From Caldanaerobius fijiensis DSM 17918 (GTDB lineage Bacteria > Bacillota > Thermoanaerobacteria > Thermoanaerobacterales > Caldanaerobiaceae), in NCBI RefSeq assembly GCF_900129075.1, contig NZ_FQVH01000019.1, forward strand, positions 1 through 51,255: DNA of 51,255 nt, given 5' to 3'. Positions 36,157 to 45,154 of this stretch are shown here, in pieces. Made by a program: the position numbers and the translations under genes. The notes beneath the pieces were generated by a model that ran no database searches, had not been told where the DNA came from, and saw nothing but the letters and a program-made list of their open reading frames with translations. Within the stretch, counting starts at the first letter, position 1. Each line of letters opens with the position of its first letter.

Positions 36157-38259
36157 CTACTTCAATAAGGCGTTCTGGAGTATAAATGCACCAAACACTA
36201 CTGATACCATTGAAAGAAGTTTTATCAATATATTCAGTGAAGGACCCGATGTATCCTTAAACGGATCGCCAACCGTATCACCTACAACAGCAGCCTTATG
36301 AGCATCAGATCCCTTTCCGCCGTGATTACCTGCTTCGATGTACTTCTTGGCATTGTCCCATGCACCACCTGCGTTAGCCATCATGATAGCCAGTACAAAG
36401 CCGGTAACCGTGGCTCCAGCCAATATACCAGCCACCGCATTGGGTCCAAGTAAAAGGCCCACTACAATAGGCACTATTATAGCCGTTAAAGCTGGCAAAA
36501 TCATCTCTTTCTGTGCCGCTCTTGTGCAAATATCTACGCATCTGGCGTAATCAGGTTTGGTCTTACCCTCCATAAGACCTTTTATCTCTCTAAATTGCCT
36601 TCTCACTTCAACAACTATCTGCTGGGCAGCTCTACCAACCGCCTTCATGGTCATCGATGAAAACAGGAAAGGCAACATCCCGCCTATGAATAAACCTACA
36701 AGCACAGGCGGATTTAGCAGGCTTATATCAAACTTGAAGTCTAAAGACTGTTTCTTGACAATGAGATCGATTTCATCTTTGTACGCCGCTATAAGTGCCA
36801 ATGCCGTTAGAGCAGCAGAACCTATAGCAAACCCTTTACCTGTTGCTGCAGTAGTATTGCCCAGGGAATCAAGGGCATCGGTCCTCTGCCTTACCTCCTT
36901 GTCCTGATGGGACATTTCAGCAATACCTCCGGCATTGTCTGCCACAGGTCCATAGGCATCAGTAGCAAGGGTTATACCCAATGTGCTCAACATGCCAACA
37001 GCCGCTATAGCAACGCCATATAATCCCTGATTGAAATTGGTAGCTCCGCCTGCCAGATAAAAGCTAGCCAGAACTGCTGCACTGACTATGGCAATAGGCA
37101 CAGCAGTTGACAGCATTCCCAGTGACATACCACCAATAATAACTGTAGCAGGACCCGTCAGAGATGTACTCGACAAATCCTGTGTGGGCTTATAGGTATC
37201 TGATGTAAAGTACTCAGTGGAAAATCCGATAAGAACACCAGCTACCAATCCACTCAATATAGCGAAATAGACTCCAACGTGTTCAAATCCCAATACTCTT
37301 GTTACCAGGAAATAAGATAATATGGCTATTAATATAGCGCTTAAATTGGTGCCCGTCCTCAAGGCGTTTAACAATACCTTTTGCTCTGCCTTCTCTCCTG
37401 ATCTCACAAAAAACGTTCCAACTATCGACGCCAGAACGCCTACGGCTGCCATAGTCATGGGTATCGTAACGCCTTTTATACCCAATCCAGCGGCTACAGC
37501 CAGCGCACTTGTGGACACAATTGATCCCACATAGGACTCATAAAGGTCCGCTCCCATACCAGCCACATCTCCAACGTTGTCACCCACGTTATCAGCGATA
37601 ACAGCTGGATTTCTGGGATCGTCCTCAGGAATACCCGCCTCTACCTTACCTACGAGGTCAGCTCCCACATCTGCTGCCTTGGTATATATACCGCCACCTA
37701 CCCTGGCAAACAATGCCATAGAACTGGCTCCCATACCAAAGGTAAGCATGGCACTGGTGACGTTTTGTATCCTGGCAGCTTCTTCAAGGCCTCTATAGAA
37801 CCAGTTTAAAAAGTAAAACCAGAAGCTCAAATCCAGTAGTCCAAGACCTACGACGGTTAATCCCATAACCGTACCACTGGAAAATGCGACCCTCAGTCCA
37901 AAATTCAGGCTCTTCTTAGCCGCATTAGTCGTCCTGGCATTGGCATATGTAGCAATTTTCATGCCTATAAAACCAGAAAGACCTGAGAAAAAGCCTCCCG
38001 TTACAAATGCAAAGGGAACGAAGTAAGTTAAATAGCCATTAAACGCCAGAATCAAAAGTATTACAAACATGACCGCAAAAAAAAGTGCAACACCTGTATA
38101 CTGCCTCTTGAGATACGCATTTGCACCCTCTCTAATCGCCGCCGCAATAGACTTCATCTGCTCCGTACCCTCATCCTGCTTTAGTACCCATCTGGCCTGG
38201 TACAACGCAAACAAAAGTGCTATGGCGGATCCAATAGGTGCCAACAACAATAAGTCCAT
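36157..38259 (-). CDS. hppA: Membrane-bound ion-translocating pyrophosphatase
   Basis: 700 residues, about 16 membrane segments. The active-site block DVGADLVGKVEAGIPEDDP and NVGDNVGDVAGMGADLYES coordinate Mg-pyrophosphate. GNTTAATGKG has Ala where K+-independent enzymes have Lys, which places it in the K+-dependent branch; Na+ versus H+ transport cannot be decided here. It couples pyrophosphate hydrolysis to ion export from the cytoplasm and saves energy in anaerobes. It has its own promoter (38309-38337) and terminator. Confidence 0.96.
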   Translation of the reverse strand: MDLLLLAPIGSAIALLFALYQARWVLKQDEGTEQMKSIAAAIREGANAYLKRQYTGVALFFAVMFVILLILAFNGYLTYFVPFAFVTGGFFSGLSGFIGMKIATYANARTTNAAKKSLNFGLRVAFSSGTVMGLTVVGLGLLDLSFWFYFLNWFYRGLEEAARIQNVTSAMLTFGMGASSMALFARVGGGIYTKAADVGADLVGKVEAGIPEDDPRNPAVIADNVGDNVGDVAGMGADLYESYVGSIVSTSALAVAAGLGIKGVTIPMTMAAVGVLASIVGTFFVRSGEKAEQKVLLNALRTGTNLSAILIAILSYFLVTRVLGFEHVGVYFAILSGLVAGVLIGFSTEYFTSDTYKPTQDLSSTSLTGPATVIIGGMSLGMLSTAVPIAIVSAAVLASFYLAGGATNFNQGLYGVAIAAVGMLSTLGITLATDAYGPVADNAGGIAEMSHQDKEVRQRTDALDSLGNTTAATGKGFAIGSAALTALALIAAYKDEIDLIVKKQSLDFKFDISLLNPPVLVGLFIGGMLPFLFSSMTMKAVGRAAQQIVVEVRRQFREIKGLMEGKTKPDYARCVDICTRAAQKEMILPALTAIIVPIVVGLLLGPNAVAGILAGATVTGFVLAIMMANAGGAWDNAKKYIEAGNHGGKGSDAHKAAVVGDTVGDPFKDTSGPSLNILIKLLSMVSVVFGAFILQNALLK

Positions 38260-38308
38260 AAACCAGGTCCCCCTTATATTAAAAATAATTAAAATTTAAA
38301 CCCACCTT

Positions 38309-38337
38309 ATTATATAAAAACATTAATAATTAGTAAA
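38309..38337 (-). promoter_or_regulatory. Promoter of hppA
   Basis: Minus strand TTTACT, 17-bp spacer, TATAAT, ~50 bp before the start codon. Confidence 0.55.
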
Positions 38338-38358
38338 ACGCTTTATTTCTTCATAAGC

Positions 38359-38382
38359 GCCGTTTTTTTAAATAAAAACGGC
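38359..38382 (-). terminator. Weak terminator after the FHA-to-PHP operon
   Basis: GCCGTTTTT (38359-38367) pairs with AAAAACGGC (38374-38382), ~28 bp after the PHP stop. The tail is not U-rich on the minus strand. Confidence 0.45.
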
Positions 38383-38409
38383 TATTTTCTCTCTTGCGCT
38401 CCATATTTC

Positions 38410-39132
38410 TCACTCAATCTCGTTTTTAAACTTTCTCAAACAGCCCTTAAATTTTTCTACAGAGGTATTGACTATTAAATCCTCCGGTACCTCTGCTTCC
38501 TTTATGATCTCATAAGCTTTATCAAATCTACCTATGTCAAAGGCGATATGGGCGTCACTGCCAATAGATAGCATAACCCCGTACTTTTTAGCCAGCCTTG
38601 CAATATTTAAACAATTTTCATAGCTGCCTTTCCGGCTGCCCATAAAAGTACCGTTATTGATCTCCAACATCTTTCCGTATTTTTTAGCTGCTTTCACCAC
38701 TTCTTCCTGATCGATAGGATACCTGGGATTACCCGGATGGGCTATTATATCCACATAGGGGTTTTGCAAAGCATTTATCAACGCTTCAGTATTTTCCTCT
38801 ACACCCCCACCAGGATAGCAGACCTCATGCAAGCTGGCAATAACCACATCCATCTTTTCCAGATACCTCTCTGAAATGTCCAGTTTCCCATCATATCCCA
38901 GGATATTGGCTTCAATGCCTTTTAAAATCCGTACACCGTAAATGATATCAGGGATCACTCTTAAGTTGCCAAAGTAGTACTCATGGGGTCCACCTGGCAT
39001 AGCCGGACCGTGTTCTGTTATACATATGAGCTCAAGTCCTTTATCTGATGCCATTTTGGCTATTTCCATAACGGTGCTGTAGGCATGACCTCCTGCAATA
39101 GTATGGCTGTGAGTATCCAGTACAAATTTCAA
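38410..39132 (-). CDS. YcdX-type PHP phosphatase
   Basis: 240 residues. PHP metal motifs DTHSHTIAGGHAYST, ITEHGPAMPGGPH and SIGSDAHIAFDIGRF are all present, the layout of the YcdX zinc/metal phosphatases. The substrate is unknown. It is a second PHP protein, distinct from the one beside rapZ, and ends the uvrC-hprK operon six bases after hprK. Confidence 0.88.
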   Translation of the reverse strand: MKFVLDTHSHTIAGGHAYSTVMEIAKMASDKGLELICITEHGPAMPGGPHEYYFGNLRVIPDIIYGVRILKGIEANILGYDGKLDISERYLEKMDVVIASLHEVCYPGGGVEENTEALINALQNPYVDIIAHPGNPRYPIDQEEVVKAAKKYGKMLEINNGTFMGSRKGSYENCLNIARLAKKYGVMLSIGSDAHIAFDIGRFDKAYEIIKEAEVPEDLIVNTSVEKFKGCLRKFKNEIE

Positions 39133-39138
39133 TTACGA

Positions 39139-40068
39139 TCACCCTTCCTCTCCGCTATCAATTTGTTGCAAAAGCCGCCTGTTCAATTCCTGGGCTGCAT
39201 TATAACCCATGGTTTTTTGTCTGTGATTCATGGCAGCTACCTCCATTATGATAGCCAGGTTTCGCCCTGGCCTAACCGGTATAGTCAGCTTGGGGCGGTT
39301 TATACCCATTATCTCCATGTACTCGTCTTCAAGCCCCAATCTATCGTAATATTTCCCCTCCTGCCATTCCTCCAGCTGTACAATCATATCTATTTCTTTG
39401 CTATTTCTTATGGCGCCAACGCCATAGAGGTTTTTGACATCAAGTATACCAATACCGCGAATTTCAATAAAATGCCTTATCAGCTCAGGGGCAGACCCTA
39501 CCAAAGTATTTTCTCCAACCTTTCTTATCTCTACGGCATCGTCGGCTACCAATCTATGACCCCTCTTCACCAATTCTAGAGCAGTCTCACTTTTACCTAT
39601 GCCGCTTTCGCCCAAAATCAGTATGCCCAGTCCATACACATCTACCAAAACCCCATGGAGAGTAATCCTGGGCGCCAGTTCCTCATTCAAATAATTGATC
39701 AGCCTGTTTATAAACTTGGTGGATTCTTCTGTGGTTCTCAGAAGATACCTACCGTATTTTTGAGCAGCGTTTATTATCTCGGGCCTTATGTCCAATCCCC
39801 TTGTCACTATAAGGCAAGGTATAGCATAACTTAAAAGCCTATCTGCTCTCTCGTATTTTAGCTCATCGCTCAACGAGTTAAAAAATGATGTCTCGACCAT
39901 ACCCATGACCTGCACTCGCTCGTAGGCAAAATGCTTGTAATATCCGTCAAGCTGCAAGCCTGGCCTATTTATATCTATGGTTGTTATAGGTATTTTTTCT
40001 TTAGCCTCTACCACGACCTCCAGTCCCAGGTCTTTTATCATTTTTTCCACTGTTATACTGATCGCCAA
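39139..40068 (-). CDS. hprK: HPr kinase/phosphorylase
   Basis: 309 residues. Walker A GESGIGKS (153-160) and the HprK signature IEIRGIGILDVKNLYG (201-216). It phosphorylates Ser46 of HPr in response to fructose 1,6-bisphosphate and ATP and reverses it with phosphate, setting CcpA-mediated catabolite repression. Its substrate (28128-28403) and pfkA, the source of the signal, are both in this window. Starts three bases after uvrC. Confidence 0.97.
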   Translation of the reverse strand: MAISITVEKMIKDLGLEVVVEAKEKIPITTIDINRPGLQLDGYYKHFAYERVQVMGMVETSFFNSLSDELKYERADRLLSYAIPCLIVTRGLDIRPEIINAAQKYGRYLLRTTEESTKFINRLINYLNEELAPRITLHGVLVDVYGLGILILGESGIGKSETALELVKRGHRLVADDAVEIRKVGENTLVGSAPELIRHFIEIRGIGILDVKNLYGVGAIRNSKEIDMIVQLEEWQEGKYYDRLGLEDEYMEIMGINRPKLTIPVRPGRNLAIIMEVAAMNHRQKTMGYNAAQELNRRLLQQIDSGEEG

Positions 40069-40071
40069 TTT

Positions 40072-41937
40072 TTAATCCCCCTTATCCTTCTCGACACCCT
40101 GCCTGTGAAAATACTCGTAAACAGAAAGGGCCGTCTTACTATTCATACCTTTCACTTTTTTAAGCTCATCCAAGGTCGCATTTTTGATCTTCTCTATTGA
40201 ACCAAAATGACTCAAAAGGGCTTTTTTCCGCGCCTCTCCTATCCCTATTATATCATCTAATATCGATTTAGTCACAGCTTTATCTCTCAAAACCCTGTGG
40301 TATGTTATGGCAAACCTATGAGCTTCCTCCTGAATCCTCGCTATCAATTTAAACGCACGGGATGTGATAGGCAACCCAACTTCACCTCCCATATAAATCA
40401 AGCCTCGTGTCTTGTGTTTATCATCTTTTACCATACCGCATACAGGTATATCCACTTTCATATCTTTCAACACTTCAAGTATCGCATTGACGTGACCATG
40501 TCCTCCATCAATAAGTATGAGATCAGGTAATACGGCAAATTTATCGTCATCTTCTCTTTTAGAATGCTCAAACCGCCTTATGATAACCTCCTGCATGCTG
40601 CTATAATCATCAGGACCTGAAACGGTTTTTATCTTAAAGCGCCTGTAATCGCTCTTTTTTGGCCTGCCATCTTCGAATACCACCATTGAAGCCACCGATT
40701 CATAACCCTGTATATTTGATATGTCATAAGCTTCTAATCTGTACGGCGGTTTTTCAAGGCCCAACGCATCGGCTAGCTCGATAGAAGCTTTATCGGTAAC
40801 GACTCTATCCTTTTTTTTGTCCGAATTGCTGAGAGCTATCGTCTTATTAAGTGTCTCTTCGGCATTGTTTTTTACCATTTTTACAAGATCCAACTTCTCG
40901 CCTCTCTTAGGTACGAACACCTTTACCTTTGAACCCCTGCGCTCAGAAAGCCATCTCGACAGCAATTCCTCTTCACCTGTAGGGCACATGAGCAGTACTT
41001 CTCTAGGGATAAACGACACTTCAGAATAATACTGTTTAAGAAAAGCAGCCATTATTTCTCCGTCTTCCATTTCCTCGGTATCTTTTAAGATATGACTATC
41101 CCTATCCACCAACTTACCCTTTCTTATAAAAAATACCTGTACACAGGTTCTATTGCCGTTACGCGCCAGCGCCACCACATCCACGTCGCCCATGTCCAGT
41201 TTTAAAACCTTTTGCTTTTCCATCAATTTTTCTATAGCTGATATCTGATCCCTTAACCTTGCAGCCCTCTCAAAATCCAGATTATCCGCCGCCAATTTCA
41301 TCTCCTCTTTCAGCATATCTATAAGTTTATCCTGCTTTCCATCCAAAAACATGCTGACATCCTCACAGATCTTCTGGTATTCTTCCTGAGAAATCCTCCC
41401 CGTACACGGCGCCGAGCACTTCCCTATATGATAATAAAGGCATTCTCTTATCTTCCCAGCCTTTTTTTCTATGTCTATATTGCACGACCTTATAGGAAAC
41501 ATTTTTCTTATCACGTCAATAGTTTCCCTTACTGCATATGCGCTGGAATACGGTCCATAATATTTAGATCCATCTTTCACCACTTTTCTTGTAAACATGA
41601 TCCTGGGATATTTTTCGCTGGTAATCCTTATATACGGATAGTTTTTATCGTCTCTCAAAAGGATATTGTATTTAGGCCTGTTCTCTTTTATCAAATTACA
41701 TTCCAGTATCAGCGCTTCTAACTCTGAGTCGGTTATTATATATTCAAAATCAGCAATATTGTTTACCATTGCCCGCACCTTTGGAGGATGGTTTTTAGAA
41801 TTCTGGAAATACTGCCTCACCCTGTTTTTTAGCGAAACAGCCTTTCCTACATATATGATTTCATTTTTGTCATTCTTCATGATATAAACGCCTGGCTCGT
41901 CAGGCAACAACTTTAACTTTTGCTGCAAATCTACCAT
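40072..41937 (-). CDS. uvrC: UvrABC system protein C
   Basis: 621 residues. N-terminal GIY-YIG nuclease (EPGVYIMKNDKNEIIYVGKA), a cysteine cluster, the UVR motif that contacts UvrB (LDFERAARLRDQISAIEKLM), the RNase H-like nuclease core with DLILIDGGHGHVNA, and C-terminal helix-hairpin-helix repeats (SHFGSIEKIKNATLDELKKV). Makes both incisions in nucleotide excision repair. uvrA is 3 kb upstream but in a separate unit. Confidence 0.98.
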   Translation of the reverse strand: MVDLQQKLKLLPDEPGVYIMKNDKNEIIYVGKAVSLKNRVRQYFQNSKNHPPKVRAMVNNIADFEYIITDSELEALILECNLIKENRPKYNILLRDDKNYPYIRITSEKYPRIMFTRKVVKDGSKYYGPYSSAYAVRETIDVIRKMFPIRSCNIDIEKKAGKIRECLYYHIGKCSAPCTGRISQEEYQKICEDVSMFLDGKQDKLIDMLKEEMKLAADNLDFERAARLRDQISAIEKLMEKQKVLKLDMGDVDVVALARNGNRTCVQVFFIRKGKLVDRDSHILKDTEEMEDGEIMAAFLKQYYSEVSFIPREVLLMCPTGEEELLSRWLSERRGSKVKVFVPKRGEKLDLVKMVKNNAEETLNKTIALSNSDKKKDRVVTDKASIELADALGLEKPPYRLEAYDISNIQGYESVASMVVFEDGRPKKSDYRRFKIKTVSGPDDYSSMQEVIIRRFEHSKREDDDKFAVLPDLILIDGGHGHVNAILEVLKDMKVDIPVCGMVKDDKHKTRGLIYMGGEVGLPITSRAFKLIARIQEEAHRFAITYHRVLRDKAVTKSILDDIIGIGEARKKALLSHFGSIEKIKNATLDELKKVKGMNSKTALSVYEYFHRQGVEKDKGD

Positions 41938-41941
41938 AGCA

Positions 41942-43357
41942 TCACCTCCTGAGATATGCCGATATCACATCTCTCGCAATGGGGGCAGCGGCAATACCTC
42001 CAGCCCCACCATGTTCCACTATTACTGCCACAACTATTTGTGGATTTTCTGCAGGGGCAAAGCCAACAAACCACGCGTCATCCTCTTTCTTCCCTGTCTG
42101 GGCTGTTCCCGTTTTGCCAGCTACCTGTATACCGTTTATACCTGCTGCGGTTCCCGTACCGCTGTTCACCACAGATATCATCATATCCTTTATAACAGCT
42201 GCAATATCCGGCGTCACCGGCGTCAAATAGACCTGTGGCGATGTCCTTTGGACCACCCGGCCATCGGAGGTTATCACCTCCGATACCAGATACGGCTGCA
42301 TCATAACACCATTATTTGCTATTGCCGATGTGATCATAGCCATTTGAAGTGGGGTTACCTGAACCTCTCCCTGCCCTATTGACCTCTCGGCCAATTCCAC
42401 ATTATCCGAAAAAAGCTTAAAAGGAGGAAAAGTACTCCTGGTTACGGGCAAATCAAAATTCACATCCCGGTTAAAGCCAAAAGCCTCCGCCATCTTCATC
42501 ATATTGCTTTTGCCTACATCCAGTCCTATCTTTACGAACGTAGTATTACACGAAACGGTGAAAGCCTGCTTAATATTGAGGTTGCCATGAGCTTCGCCCT
42601 GATAATCGGATATTTTGTTGCCATTCACCACCACATAGCCTTTGCAAGTGTAAATTTTATCCTTTATGTCTGTCACATACTTTAGTGCAGCACTGGCCGT
42701 CACAATTTTAAAAGTAGAACCCGGTGCATACAGGCCATTTAATGCCCTGTTCAGCAAAGGACTATTTGGATCGCTATTTAATTGTTTCCAGTCTTGATCT
42801 ATGGTGTTGGGATCAAAGGTGGGCTTTGAAACCAGTGCCAGGATAGCCCCTGTCTTCGGATCCATGGCTACTACTGCCCCTCTGTTATTTCCCAGGGAAT
42901 TATAGGCGATTTTTTGAAGATCAGCGTCCAGTGTCAGCTTCAAATTATCCCCGATTTTGCTCCTGCCTAAAATCTCCGATCGCAGTACGTCAATGGGCCT
43001 ATTGCTGCCTAAACCCAATAGCACCCTATTGTAGTAGGCCTCCAATCCCATATTGCCATACCTTAAGCTCCTGTAACCCACCACCGGTGAAAAAATTCTT
43101 CCATCAGGGTATACCACATTCCAGTAATCATCGTTTCCCTTTACACTGTATGCCAATACTTTTCCATTTCTATCAAAGATACTGCCTTTCTTTACCTTGC
43201 GCTCTTCTATTAATGCTCTGGTATTATATGGATTTGACAGCAGTCTAGGGGCATAAGAAACCTCAAAATAGCTCAGATATGCGATGAGGGATAGAAACAT
43301 AATCGACAATATTCCAAAAACCACTTTTATATTTTTATTGGTGTTCAACATCATCAC
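41942..43357 (-). CDS. Penicillin-binding protein (FtsI/PBP2-like transpeptidase)
   Basis: 471 residues, short for this family. One N-terminal membrane anchor (12-30), a reduced dimerisation domain and a complete transpeptidase domain: Ser214-x-x-Lys217 (STFK), Ser269-Cys-Asn271, Lys415-Thr-Gly417. Cross-links peptidoglycan outside the membrane. It overlaps the SEDS gene by 23 nt, so the two probably act as a glycosyltransferase-transpeptidase pair. Confidence 0.94.
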   Translation of the reverse strand: MMMLNTNKNIKVVFGILSIMFLSLIAYLSYFEVSYAPRLLSNPYNTRALIEERKVKKGSIFDRNGKVLAYSVKGNDDYWNVVYPDGRIFSPVVGYRSLRYGNMGLEAYYNRVLLGLGSNRPIDVLRSEILGRSKIGDNLKLTLDADLQKIAYNSLGNNRGAVVAMDPKTGAILALVSKPTFDPNTIDQDWKQLNSDPNSPLLNRALNGLYAPGSTFKIVTASAALKYVTDIKDKIYTCKGYVVVNGNKISDYQGEAHGNLNIKQAFTVSCNTTFVKIGLDVGKSNMMKMAEAFGFNRDVNFDLPVTRSTFPPFKLFSDNVELAERSIGQGEVQVTPLQMAMITSAIANNGVMMQPYLVSEVITSDGRVVQRTSPQVYLTPVTPDIAAVIKDMMISVVNSGTGTAAGINGIQVAGKTGTAQTGKKEDDAWFVGFAPAENPQIVVAVIVEHGGAGGIAAAPIARDVISAYLRR

Positions 43358-44579
43358 CTATTCTCTCTGAAATAGACTTTAGTATACCCAACAATATAAA
43401 GCTCATTACAATAGAACTGCCTCCATAGCTTATAAATGGCAAAGTCACACCTGTAAGTGGTATGAATTTTATCACCCCACCTATGATTGTAAACACCTGT
43501 ATGCTGAACATGGCTGTAAGGCCAACCGCTACCAGCTTATCTACAGGATCTTCACACCTCAATGAAATTCTGATACCTCTGTAAAGTATCAAAAAATACA
43601 TGAAGATAAGAGCAGCCGCACCTAAAAAGCCCATTTCCTCACTTATAGCTGAAAAAATAAAGTCCGTGTAAACCGCTGGAATCAATTCAGGATGGCCCAA
43701 TCCAAGACCTGTTCCCAGATATCCTCCCGAAGATATAGCCAGAAGGGACTGGACAATCTGATACCCCTTGCCGGGCACATCTATCCACGGATTCAACCAG
43801 GCGTAAATCCTTATTCTCACGTGTTCAAATATATAGAAACTCATTACACCACCTGCGCCCAGCGCAGCAAGCCCCAAGCCCGTATAAATAAGGTTTGATG
43901 TAGCCACGTATACCATGATCAAACCCGTAAGATAAAATATAAGCGCGGAACCCAGATCCTTTTGAAGCATCAAAAGCAATACCAATGACAATGTTATGCC
44001 AAAGGCATACAATACCTTTTTGTCTTCTCCTTTTTTCATGAGAAAGTTAGCCATAAATAAGATGTATAAAAGTTTTACAAACTCTGATGGCTGAAATGTG
44101 ATGCCATCAATACTAAGCCAGTTGGTAGATCCACCAACTTCTTTGCCAAACACCAGCGTTACAACAAGCAGTGCTATTCCCAAAACTATATATATCGAGT
44201 AGTACCTATTGATCCTATCGGTAAACCTATAGAGGTACGCCGTAATGATATACAAAAGCATACCTGAAGTGACCCATACGATCTGCTTAATCGCCAGGTC
44301 AGGTTGCAACCTGTATATGATGATAAGCCCTATCTCAGCTAAAAATGTACTTATAAGAAATAGCGTAATATCCCCCTCGGGCATAAGGTACTTCATGAGA
44401 ATGTATACTATTGAAAAGACGAAATCAAATACCAGTGCAATATATAAAGGTTCCACTTTAGCTGGCATCTTATATATAGCTAAAAGAGCAAACGCGATGA
44501 AGCTCATAAAATATATTAAATAAAAGAGCTTTCGGTATATTTTCTCCTGTACGTCCATTTTATTTTCTCTCCATGTCAA
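43335..44579 (-). CDS. FtsW/RodA/SpoVE family (SEDS) peptidoglycan polymerase
   Basis: 414 residues, about ten membrane segments. Family blocks WLSIDGITFQPSEFVKL, SGGYLGTGLGLG, DFIFSAISEEMGFLG and PLTGVTLPFISYGGSS are all present. Polymerises lipid II in the cytoplasmic membrane with the downstream PBP. Whether the pair serves division or elongation cannot be decided. Overlaps the FHA gene by four bases. Confidence 0.95.
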   Translation of the reverse strand: MTWRENKMDVQEKIYRKLFYLIYFMSFIAFALLAIYKMPAKVEPLYIALVFDFVFSIVYILMKYLMPEGDITLFLISTFLAEIGLIIIYRLQPDLAIKQIVWVTSGMLLYIITAYLYRFTDRINRYYSIYIVLGIALLVVTLVFGKEVGGSTNWLSIDGITFQPSEFVKLLYILFMANFLMKKGEDKKVLYAFGITLSLVLLLMLQKDLGSALIFYLTGLIMVYVATSNLIYTGLGLAALGAGGVMSFYIFEHVRIRIYAWLNPWIDVPGKGYQIVQSLLAISSGGYLGTGLGLGHPELIPAVYTDFIFSAISEEMGFLGAAALIFMYFLILYRGIRISLRCEDPVDKLVAVGLTAMFSIQVFTIIGGVIKFIPLTGVTLPFISYGGSSIVMSFILLGILKSISERIGDDVEHQ

Positions 44580-45001
44580 TTGAAATTTTCGATGAACTTG
44601 AATTCTTCAGTTCCAAAGGAAATAATATCGCCGGATTTTAACCTTACAGGTTTTCTCACCCGTCTTCCGTTCACAAAAGTCCCGTTGGTGCTCTTGAGGT
44701 CGTCCAACCAGAACTTTCCGCCCTTTTTATATATCTGGGCATGCTTGCTAGATACAAACTCGTTTTTTAGCACCACATCGCAATCGCTAGCACGCCCAAT
44801 GGTTGTCACATTGTACAGGGTATAATTATCAAAAGGCGATCTTAAAGAGACAATGTGGGCCTTTGTCTCTATATCCCTTATATCTTTCTCACTTGCATCG
44901 TTTTTTATATCTAGATACAATAATCTCAAGACATTGTATAAAAAATAATATATTATGGCTATAAACACAAACCTCAATACCCATGCAATCGCATTATACA
45001 T
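44576..45001 (-). CDS. Membrane-anchored FHA domain protein
   Basis: 141 residues: one N-terminal membrane helix (about 6-30), a charged linker, then an FHA domain (TIGRASDCDVVLKNEFVSSKHA, then LKSTNGTFVNGRRV) that would bind phosphothreonine on the cytoplasmic side. Next to a SEDS polymerase and PBP, it resembles actinobacterial and clostridial clusters in which a Ser/Thr kinase tunes wall synthesis; no kinase gene is in the window. Confidence 0.93.
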   Translation of the reverse strand: MYNAIAWVLRFVFIAIIYYFLYNVLRLLYLDIKNDASEKDIRDIETKAHIVSLRSPFDNYTLYNVTTIGRASDCDVVLKNEFVSSKHAQIYKKGGKFWLDDLKSTNGTFVNGRRVRKPVRLKSGDIISFGTEEFKFIENFN

Positions 45002-45093
45002 ATCTTCACCTCAATAAACTTACGGGTATTATTATTATAACATAATTTTTACAACACTTGAACCTTAAGAATCTTCTTGTTGATATATGATAA

Positions 45094-45127
45094 AAAAATA
45101 AAGCACGATTTGTTGTGCTTTATTTTA
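45094..45127 (-). terminator. Terminator of uvrA
   Basis: Minus strand AATAAAGCAC, 8-nt loop, GTGCTTTATT with a following T-run, ~28 bp after the stop. Confidence 0.9.
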
Positions 45128-45154
45128 TAAAATTTGCTAATTACATATTAACAT